Part shown: one piece after another, positions 54,822 through 64,000 of the stretch
Layout: each line of letters opens with the position of its first letter
Position numbering within the stretch: the first letter of the stretch is position 1
NCBI RefSeq assembly: GCF_001680005.1
Contig: NC_033563.1
Span: 558,001 to 622,000, forward strand
Length of the DNA stretch: 64,000 nt
Source of the DNA: Plasmodium coatneyi
Lineage: Eukaryota; Apicomplexa; Aconoidasida; Haemosporida; Plasmodiidae
Direction of reading: 5' to 3'
Notes under the pieces: model-generated
Seen by the model: only the letters and a program-made list of their open reading frames with translations
The model's database searches: none
What the model was told of the DNA's origin: nothing
Position numbers and translations under genes: made by a program

Positions 54822-57470
54822 TATTCAAATACGTTCTTTTATATAATAACTCTATTTTAGAATGTGCTCTTCATATGTATTTAGAATAAGGGTATACGCA
54901 TAGAAATTTTGCCTGTTCCCTTTATGATGACTACAGGGGGGAATATGTGCCAAAATATTTATTCCTACCAATAGCACGCATTCATTAACTTTTTAATTAA
55001 CAGTAACACATTATATATGTGTATCGAAATCATTCTATATACGGTCAACACAATGCAGAAATAAGAATAAGATGTGTTAAAGGAATATATGAGAACAAGG
55101 AATAAAAAAGGAAAGAGGGGGGTGCAGCAAGGGACACCACATTCTTTCTCTTCTTTATATATATATATATATATATAGTGATTATTCATATTACTACAGT
55201 ATGAAATTGTATTGTATGTGTAATTGTTTGTTGGAATGTTATATTCTTATTCACATACAATGGGGAATGTAAATTTATAAAATTAGTAAAGGAAGTAGGA
55301 TATAATACAAAAGAATTGTATTTATTGTATTTCAAAAAAAAAAAAAAAAAAAAAAAAAAGGAATTTATGTATTTTTTATAAGAACACACTTCTCATAGTA
55401 CATCCATCCTGCTCTTCGTTCTTCCGATAGGTACACTATAAACAACAATCATTCGAACACGGAGAAAATGCACATATGTCATTGGAGCTCCATTTTGACC
55501 CTCCTTAATTTATATTACACTTTGCATATTAATGTATCCTCACTTTTTATTTTTTCTTTCCGACTTAAATTTCAGAAATTTTGAGGAGAAAAGTACTGTA
55601 TGTTCCATTTAGTATGCATATTGTGCATAGATGGTTCAAAGAATTTGGGAGGTTTGAAAAGGTTTAAAATGGTTTTAAGGAGGAGAAGAAACTCAAGAGT
55701 TTCCTTCCTTGTATTGGTCGATACTATTTATATTTATTGTACACATATTTGTAAATGATCATATATACATGTATATACATGTATTTGTGTGTATATGTAT
55801 ATCACCGTTATTGTGAACTATGCCCTTAAAATTTATACTGTAACACACAAATATGGTTATATATTCAGGAATGAATAATACATATATGTTCACATTACAC
55901 TTTGCTTAATAGGTATACCTCCATTCTTCTACGATATATAAATGACTCATTCGAAATGTGAATTGTACATGGAACAGAAGCAAGGGCATACTTCGTTACC
56001 CTACATATATTATGGATTCTATGTCCCTTCAAAAGTATGTTATACAATTGGACCATTAGGAGCTACTTTCTATTTATATGTGCGTGTGCACAATAATTAT
56101 GATGTCGCGTACAGTTCATTGTATGTAGAACAATACGAAAAGAGTTCATTAGGAAGAGTACTTTTTATAGTGGAATGAAATTGAGCAGACTAATCGTGTA
56201 ACTCCCCCCTATGTTCAAAGCAACGTTCCTTCCTACAGTTCCTCGTTTACTTTATTTGTGCTAGTAAATACTAACCAGTTAAGCTTTCCTGCATATTCCT
56301 CATGTAAGAGCACTTTGGACATATGCACATATCATAATGTACGACATAGCACAATGTGCGCACATTATGGTATGCCACACATTATAATATCATACAGTTA
56401 TCATATAGTACATTATGACATGCCGTACAATAACTAGGATATGGTATGTCGTACATTATTATATATCCATATGACACTCCTCCTACTTTAGGTATAATGG
56501 AGGAGAGGGTTCCCCCCCATATATGTGGAACTATATGCGTATGATCACCTTATTCCTTCACATATATAAAAATTTAATATTGTTCATTTGCTTGTATATG
56601 CAGGAACAAGGAACAGAATGGTACATTCTAAATGACGTCCCTTCCTTTCTATACTTTTTCAAGTGCTGATTAGAGGACGACGTCCACTGGTCCACCCTAT
56701 ATTTCTCATCAGACCTACCACAGAGAGGCAAATTAGAGAGTCCCCCACGGTTCGTCACTCCGATTGGGGTAATGAGTCGCTCCATGAACAGCGTCAATTA
56801 TTAGTGGCCGTTTGGTCAGCGCTACTATTTGCACTCTGAACACCGTCCTTATTAGTGGGGGGTTTCTGGAAACAGTGTTACCATTATTAGTGGCGGTTTG
56901 GGGGACAGTGTTTTCATTATTATTAGTAGTGGGGGTGTTTGGAGACAGTGTTTTCATTATTATTCGTGGTAAGGAATATGGCACTCCTACCTACAGTTAC
57001 GTCACTTTCGCCGTTTCCGTCGTTGCAATCCTGGCAGCTTCCCCTTTCTCTTCTGTGAAAAATATTGTGTAATTTTGCACTTTATATATGAACTGCATGC
57101 ATCTAAAAGATGTGTATAACCATAAAAGGAGGACGCGAACCTTCGCAGACGCGCGCACAATTTGGAGGAGCACCTTTTTTCAAATATATACATAATTGGA
57201 TCTAGAAAGAAGAAGGAAAAGACTAAATTATTAAAACAAAAAAAATTATTAAGAAAAGTTATGAACGTAAAAAACTATAACAAAAAAAAAAATTTAATTA
57301 ACATATTTTGGATCCTTCAGTAAAAAGAATTTACCCCAAAAGAGTCAGAATAATGTGGGGAAGAAAAATTTTTTCTCTTCCACCTATATAGATTTTACAC
57401 ATCAACATGTAAAAACTTTCATAGAATACAAAACTAAAAAAAAAAGAAAAATATATTTACTACACCCTAA
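54822..57470. other. AT-rich intergenic region with possible gene relics
   Basis: About 2.6 kb. It contains an A-run (55335-55359), many TATAT runs, and a short tandem repeat (56855-56970) with the core CATTATTAGTGG/ACAGTGTTTTCATTATTATT. A short frame at 55942-56178 includes TIGPLGATFYLY just before a GTGCGT donor-like site, resembling a KIR membrane segment. No complete gene found. Confidence 0.5.
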
Positions 57471-57838
57471 AACCCGGAATCTGAACTTGAAACCTGTTCC
57501 ATAGAAACATCTACCCTAAGGATTTGTTCATTAGGTACATTCTTCCTTAGGAAAATCAACCCTAAACCCCGAATCTGAACTTGGAACATCTTCCTTAGAA
57601 ACGAAGCCTTCCTTCGGAAGAAAGTCTTCCTTCCCTAAACCCAGAATCTGAACTTGGAACCTGTTCCTTAAAAACATTAATGTCTGAACGAGGGTCTTCC
57701 TTCCCTAAACCCGGAATCTGAACTTGGAACCTGTTCCTTACGAACCTCTTCCATAGGAATATCTTCCTTAGGAACATAGTATTCCTCCCTAAAATCCGTA
57801 ATCTGAACTTTGAACCCTTTCCTTAAGAAACACATTCC
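57471..57838 (-). repeat. Post-stop tail repeats of SICAvar-2
   Basis: Downstream of the SICAvar-2 stop the CCTAAACCCGGAATCTGAAC units (complement of the SDSGFR-coding unit) continue for about 370 bp with indels. They end in GGGTTTTAGGGTGTAGTAAATAT, the same 3' border as in SICAvar-1. This shows that the ancestral tail was longer. Confidence 0.8.
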
Positions 57839-60800
57839 TTAGGAAGAAAAGTCTTCCTCCCTAAATCCGCAATCTGAACTTGGAACCTGTTCCCTTGGGA
57901 CCTGCTCCTTAGGAATATTTTCTTCTTTTATAAATTCGCTTCCCATAAATTCTCGAACCAATATTTCAAAAAAGTCTTCCTTCGTCGAATATAGGTCCCC
58001 CTTTTGACATTCGTCTAATACTTCTAAATGAATATCAATAATAGTGCGGTGACCTACACCACGACGACCAGCGCGGCGACCAACGCCCCGTTTTTTCCTC
58101 CTTTTTTTAGGCGTAGAACGAGGTTTTCGTTCCTTTATTAAAGTATATTCATGTGGACCATCATCCTGGTCGTCCACATGATCAAGGAGTGGTTCATCCA
58201 CAGTTGGAGGACCAGATACATGATGAGCTCTTCTGTAACGTTTTCTTCTTTTACCAAGGAAAAAATGCTGCAAAAAAAAGAACGAACAAGTAATTTTTTC
58301 GGGTGCAAAATGTTTGTTCATGCAACAGTAATTACTACTTCAAACCCAAGTGTGAAATCCTACAAACACCTCCCTAAAATGCGAAATCCTACACACACAC
58401 CCTAAAATGCGAAATCCTACACGCATCCCACCACTGATTCATTCACTTCTTTTTTTTCTTTTTTTTCTTACCTTCCAAATGAGATAACTTATGACAGAAG
58501 TACCAATGAGGACAGGAATGATAGGAAGGTATGGGGTAAGGTGATCAGAAAGGTTGTCAATCTTGCTAACAACTGGGGCAGGAGAAGGAAGGGCGCCTAC
58601 GGCGCCCTCCTTCCCTGGACGACGTACCACTATTACATCCTTCCTAGGTGGTGATGGTGATGATGATAATGATGATGTTGTTGTGGCAGCGTGCCCCGGA
58701 CTTAGTCCTCCTATTGCGGGAGGTGATTGTGGTTGTTGAGGTTGACCATTCGGTTGAGTAATACCAGTGGATACAGTATCCTTGTGAGAACCACCTAGGT
58801 AAGTACCACCACCTCCACCACGAGCTGGATCATCTGGACCACCTGGACTAATAGGACCACCACTCTCGCCACTGCTAACAACAACGGGATCACCTGCAGC
58901 TGCTGAACCTGAGCCTGCAGTAGGTAAACCGCTGTTATTGTTCACTCCAATATAGGGAGGAATAGGAATATCGGGAGTAACTGATTTAGTAATTATAATG
59001 GGCCCCGCATTGCCAAATGTAAGCTGTTCAATACCATCGAGTACATTCTTAGGGCCACTACCGGATGAATCTATAAAACCTTCATTAATATCAGGGATAC
59101 CATCCATTCTGTCATTGTGCGCTACCTTACCTTCCTTCTGTTCAGGATCCATGTTTGCCTTTTTCCCTTGACTGTCATGGTCCGTATTGACTAGGTCTCG
59201 TAATTGTGATGATCGACCTGCTCCTAGTAAGTCTATAATTCTGTTTCTATTGCAACTTCCTTTCTGTTCTTGCTCTCTTTTTTCTTGTTCCTTGCCTTGT
59301 GGTCCACATTTCATCCATTCCTTTATATTATCCAATCCTTTCACACCATTTCGGTTCCTTGTCGCTTTCCTGAACCATTCATCTATTTGTACACCCATTA
59401 ATGTTCTGCCATCTCTTATATCACTTTCTTGAACCCAGTCACAGTCCATTCCATTCTTCCCTTTTGGAAATTTCTGGGCGGTTCCCTGCATAGCCTGAGA
59501 TAAGATGCTTAAAACCTGCTTTATATCACACTTATCCTCAATTATTTTCAATATAACGGTATGACCTATTACACACTTCGTGTACTTGTCCCACCCTTCC
59601 TTCTTTCCCTTTTCCTTCTTCCAGCTTTTCCCATCGTTGCTTCTGCCTTCTATCCAGTATATTACTTTCACTAAGGATTTGCATATTCCTTTTATTTGAT
59701 TCGTCTTATTCTTCCCTTCACTGTGATTTAAATCTCCACATATTTGCGGTATCCAGGTATTTTGTTCCTTCATTACCATATAATCCTTTAGCTCTTCCAA
59801 CATTTCTTTCACATCTTTCTCTATTTCACCCTAAATATACGGAAAAGGAAGGAATAGACATATCAAATTACTTACCTCTATATGTACTGCAAATGGAAAG
59901 TTCTTTCCTTTATATATATTCCTTTTAATTGATTCTTCGCTTCTTTTCTTTCCTTTTCTTCTTTTTCTTCTTTTTCTTCTTTTTCTTCTTTTTCTTCTTT
60001 TTCTTCTTAATTTTTTCTTTTAGAAAAATATCATAACAATGCACACACCAGATTTGCCTTCCTTACCTGGTTTAATTGTCCATTCGGCGTCCACACTTTC
60101 TGCTTTTTTTCCTCCCATGCAGCTCTTAGTTCTTTCCCTTTCTGTTCACTTGCTTCTCTTTTCTGCTGTTCTTCTGGATTTGATTGGGTGGAGGAGCATG
60201 GATCAGTTACTTTAGGAGGAGTAACTTGATCATTGGAGGTGCTTACGAGTGATGATGCTTGGAGCTGGGGTGGTGGACGTGCCAGCTGACCGTCCTCTGC
60301 TGAACTTTCCTTTCTACTCAGTGTTGCTCCCTGAGCCTTCTTTTCTTCCTTAATTTCCTCCTCAACCTCCTTTTCTAATGCCTCCATTATTTCACTGTCG
60401 TTTGTTAACTTTTTCTCTTCAATTTTCTTCACTACTTTGTCAGCACCTGTCTGTGATAGTGTTTCTCCTTTCTTCATTATTTCCTTTATTCCGCTAACTT
60501 TTTCTTCTATGTCCTTCTGTTCCTCATTTTCTTCCTCTCCTCCTGCAGTATCCTTCCTGCCTCTTTCACTTGCTCCTTCCCCGTTGCAACTTTGCGCCTG
60601 TCCCATAACCAAATCATACTTCTCTACTTTCTCGTTCTTCTTCCACCCCCCCGTTTCTATCCAGTCTCCTATAGTCTTACTAATTAGTTTTCCTCCTATT
60701 CGTGCATTCTGTACACTGAACCTACTGCACTTTTCATCAGTCCTTTCCATTAAGTGCGTACCTACCCACCCTCCTACCATTCCTGACACGTGTTGAATTA

Positions 60801-62226
60801 CCTTATTAAAAAGGCAGTGACTTCCATATAATTCTACTAATACTGCATTCCCACAACACACCGAAGGTACGTGTCCACTATATCCTCGCCATCGACTTTC
60901 TTCCTTACTGCTAAATCTTGCGTCAACCCATTAGTGTATAGTACAACTTTCATCATAGCTTTGCATAATTCTTTGTCCTTGTCTTCCCATGGTGTTATAT
61001 TTTCCCCGCCGGTATACATTCCTGTTTCACAGGTTCTTCGTATTATTTCCTGCTCCCCCTTTTTAATTGTGCCCATAAGATTATTAAATATTTCTTGCAT
61101 TCTACCCCATATTTTATCCTACAATTTATACACATTAAATGAACATATATTCTCATATGTTAAATATACACTTTTAACAATTTGTCCTTACATACACACA
61201 TTCTTATATGTTTACTTCCTCCGGATCAAACTTTAAGTGCTTACATTAACAATATTATTTATCTTAGGGTACCTCCTCATATCTGTAAACCATTTCCGTA
61301 TTATTTGCTTCCAAATTTCTTCTCCGTTGGATGGGCGTGTTTGTGCCATTCTGCTCTGCCCCAGCCTGCTCTGTAGAGGACGTTGCTGAACCCGTGTTGT
61401 TCTTGTTGGTGGATGTCCACCCTTCATAGTAATTATACTATTAATGTTCAAATCATGTACTGTTGATACAGCATTTTTCTGTTTTGGACAATCTTTCTTT
61501 GATCCTCTACTATTTATTATGCTCATAATTGTTCTTTCTTTTTTCACAGCATCATAAATATATCCGAACATCTCCATTTTGTTTACTTTCAGGGACTTAA
61601 ACGTCCCATATTTACACTCTGTACAATTTTTTCCCTTATTGAACGCTTGGCACAAATTGTTCATTGTATCATATGCACTGTTCATAACATGTTTTGCTTC
61701 ACAATGTACGTCCCAGTACTCATGTAACCACATATTTAGTACTATACAGTACAAGTGTTCTTTCATTCTTATATCAGCTTTTTCCTTACTGTTTGTTCTT
61801 CTGCCCATTTTCCATATTCTTACCAAGTTCTTCAGAATGAACTCACATTCCTTCTTTTCTTGTTCTGTCATTGTCCTTCCCTTTTTATTCACTTCTTCGC
61901 ATCTTACTTCATTCTCTTCATCATCCTCATCCTTATCATTCATTTTTCCAAGGAATTCTTTCACCCAGGGCATTATTATTCCAAGTAACTTCGTCTGTGA
62001 ATTAAAATAATACATTTATATATAGTTCACCCTGCATTAAATATTCATTCATATAATGAAATAATATAGTCCCCTATGGCGATATACATTTATTCTACAT
62101 ATAGTTCACATTATACTGTCATACCTCCCCTGATCCCTGGCTCTGCCCTTTATGTCCATTTGCCACTAACCACGCTTGTTTCAACTGATCGAATTTCTCA
62201 TCTGGTTCCATTTTTACATTACCCAT
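57839..62226 (-). pseudogene. SICAvar: SICAvar-2, five-exon SICA-type gene with a one-base frameshift
   Basis: Predicted exons on the minus strand: 62125-62226, 61245-61994, 60067-61118, 58472-59830 and 57839-58267. Exon 1 starts MGNVKMEPDEKFDQLKQAW (a second in-frame ATG lies five codons later). Exon 2 is a Cys-rich domain absent from SICAvar-1 (KECEFILKNLV, LYCIVLNMWL, DVHCEAKH, NCTECKYGTF). Exon 3 (DKIWGRMQEIFNNLMG ... DTYLRCVVG) loses one base near 60847-60850, so the frame moves; beyond it the homology continues in another frame (GNAVLVELYGSHC). Exon 4 merges what are two exons in SICAvar-1 and ends in the membrane segment IIPVLIGTSVISYLIWK. Exon 5 is the conserved cytoplasmic exon (FFLGKRRKRYRRAHHV ... 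FMGSEFIKEENIPKEQV), stopping early. The break may be genuine or an error in an A/T-rich context. Confidence 0.78.
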
Positions 62227-63760
62227 TTTCCTTGAGCTACTTATCAAATAAGAATAGTGTTTTATCAAGTATTATGTGTACAATGTACATTTTTCCCTTC
62301 AACCCATCAATATTATGTTGTCATTCTATAACTAACTCTCCTAATAGTGTGAAATTTTTCATTAATTCATTTTTTTTCAGTCCTTTTTTTCCTTCACTCC
62401 TTTTTTTTTTTTTAGAAGCATTCTATGTATATTCGTTCATGTTATTCAGCACATTATTCCGTTCCTTCTTCTTCCTTCTTATGCAACTTATTCGTTTCTT
62501 CCTCTTTTTTTTTTATTTTGTTTTATATACAACTTTTACACTGAAGCTTAACACCAATGTTCTTCCCCCATGAGGTAATGTTCTTTTATATGCGTTCGTT
62601 TCAAATTAGTGTAAGTTGTTCAACAAAAAAAGAAAAATTCTGCGCATGCAGCCTTCCTTATTCTCCCGTTTTCCTGTACACCAATTTCCTTCTGAAAAAA
62701 AGAAAAAGAAAAAAGAAGAGAGAGAGAGGAATTACCCACCTTCCTACTTTTCCCACTTTTTTTTTTTTTTTTCCTCGTTCTCTTCTAAAAAAAAAGAAAA
62801 GAGGAAGGAATTATCCACCTTCCCTCCTTTTATTTCTTTTTTTTCTTAATTTTCTATTTTTTATTCTTTAGTTTTTACTCTTTTCCTTTTATCTTCTTTT
62901 CTTTTTCCTTATTTTTTTCCTTCTTTCAATTCTTTCTTTTTTCAAATTTTTTTCCTCAAAGAAAAAATTTGCATGCAATCTTCCTCCCTTATACCCTGCC
63001 TATACACTACATTCTTCTAAGAGAAGAAAAAGAAGGAATTACCTATCTCTTCCTTTTTTTTTTTTTTTTTTTTTGTAGGAAAAAAAGAAAAAAATATAAG
63101 AGCAAATAGAAAATGAAAAGGAGAAGGAGAGAAATAAATATATGACCGGCCTCCTGCAGAAGAAGGAAATGGAAGCAGAGGACAAAAGAACCATAGAAAC
63201 CGGGAATTACGGATATATACGCCTGTGTGCGAAATGAGTAAGGAAGTCATCCATGCTAAAATGCGTCTCTGTATATATAACAGGATTTCTTTCCCTGACA
63301 TATTCAAACACACCCCCTCTCACCCCTCTCAGATATTCACCCTCACATAGAAAATGTATATATATATTAGATTAGTTGAGCATTCTCCTGCACTCCTTCC
63401 CCTCCCTTCCAGTGTATAGATTACATTTTTTACATATATGAATGTATTCCTTTTAATTTTTATTATTTTTTTTATTTTTCTTCTATAATTTAAATGAAGA
63501 GTTTGAACAAAGGGGTTCCGAATTTACTACTTATTCCTGTTGAGCTATATATACACTCCCGGTATATATTGCACCCCAATCTACTCTCTTCTTTTTTCAC
63601 TTTATTCCATACTATTTTTTTCCCTTTATATATACATTACACCCATTTGACCATTCCCTTTTCTGTGCTTGTTTACACATGAACGGATGTTTGTTTATTA
63701 GTATTTATTGAAGAGAAGGAGGGGAAAATTTATTGTGCTCGCACCGCAAAACACCCTCCT
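62227..63760. promoter_or_regulatory. SICAvar-2 upstream region
   Basis: Low-complexity A/G- and T-rich DNA similar in character to the SICAvar-1 upstream region. It contains the shared block at 62619-62649 (minus strand), an exact TGCATGCA at 62970-62977, and the AGAAGAATGTAGTGTATA sequence (minus strand, about 63001-63018). No coding sequence seen. Confidence 0.6.
62619..62649 (-). promoter_or_regulatory. Conserved SICAvar upstream block (minus-strand copy)
   Basis: Reads GCATGCGCAGAATTTTTC plus a T-run and GTTGAAC on the minus strand, about 390 bp upstream of the SICAvar-2 ATG. It matches the block at 34225-34258. Confidence 0.6.
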
Positions 63761-64000
63761 CTTCCTTCCTAGACCCACCTTTCACCTCTTTCCTTCCTTA
63801 GATTCTCCTTCCTTAGACCCACCTTTCCCCTCTTTCCTTCCTTAGATTCTCCTTCCTTAGATTCTCCTTCCTTAGACCCACCTTTCCCCTCTTTCCTTCC
63901 TTAGATCCTCCTTCCCTAGACATTCTTTAGACCACCTTCCTTCCTCCTTAGACCCTCCTTTACTTTCTTTCCTCCTTACACCCTCCTTTACTTTCTTTCC
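63761..64000. repeat. C/T-rich repeat field at the right edge
   Basis: Degenerate roughly 44-bp units containing CCTTCCTTAGATTCTCC and TTAGACCCACCTTTCCCC, continuing past the window. They are related to the KIR-2 intron repeats, so the region may be the intron of another KIR gene or an intergenic field. Confidence 0.75.

Noticed and set aside
56812..57072. 86-codon hydrophobic frame (VSATICTLNTVLISGG ...)
   Set aside because: It spans a short tandem repeat; no start context, splice partner or family similarity was recognised.
1..64000. tRNA, rRNA or other structured RNA genes
   Set aside because: I looked for cloverleaf-like and rRNA-like sequence and recognised none; a covariance-model search was not possible here.

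Overview
The window is nuclear chromosomal DNA from a macaque malaria parasite of the Plasmodium vivax-like clade, almost certainly P. knowlesi or the closely related P. coatneyi. The diagnostic genes are KIR and SICAvar variant-antigen genes, which characterise that pair. Other support comes from intron-rich genes with AT-rich splice signals, long A/T homopolymers, and degenerate telomere-like repeats placed inside the chromosome. I cannot separate the two species from sequence alone.

Region A (1 to about 27.75 kb) is a conserved, base-balanced housekeeping block. In order it holds: a partial conserved protein (+); a small two-helix membrane protein (-); the oligosaccharyltransferase subunit OST1/ribophorin I (+, 2 exons); a 150-residue charged protein (+, 4 exons); a 15-exon plasmepsin that best fits plasmepsin VI (+); an ATP synthase subunit d-like protein (+, 2 exons); a heptatricopeptide/RAP-like organellar RNA-binding protein (-); a 136-residue basic protein (+, 4 exons); a Tul1/Dsc1-like membrane RING E3 ligase (+); a TPR co-chaperone-like protein (-); the proteasome lid subunit RPN12 (+); and one orphan exon-like ORF (+). 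From memory, plasmepsin VI, ATP synthase d, an E3 ligase and RPN12 lie close together on P. falciparum chromosome 3, so this looks like a syntenic core segment.

Region B (about 27.75 to 64 kb) is a variant-gene island with an abrupt shift to AT-rich, low-complexity DNA. It holds KIR-1 (+), SICAvar-1 (+), an orphan KIR last exon (-), KIR-2 (+), KIR-3 (+), a two-exon membrane protein whose repeat domain is encoded by telomere-like repeat DNA (-), KIR-4 (-, interrupted by three in-frame stops), KIR-5 (-) and SICAvar-2 (-, with a one-base frameshift). The plus-strand genes occupy the left and the minus-strand genes the right, so the cluster is roughly convergent around 47-50 kb. The KIR genes have a tiny first coding exon (9 to 15 nt, phase 0), a long ectodomain exon, and a last exon encoding a Ser/Thr/Arg-rich cytoplasmic tail. 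The SICAvar genes have cysteine-rich ectodomain exons, a proline/glycine-rich stalk with one membrane segment, and a conserved basic-to-acidic cytoplasmic last exon.

Degenerate G-rich repeats related to the telomere heptad (cores such as GTTGTTAGGTGG and GGATTTCGCATTTTAGGG) recur between genes, inside introns, and in coding sequence. The coding cases are the repeat domain of the 47.7-49.2 kb gene and the SICAvar tail repeat, which contains GGGTTTAGGG. Together they suggest that telomere-like DNA both marks this island and feeds its protein diversity. Exon boundaries given here are my own splice predictions, checked for reading-frame continuity but not against transcripts.
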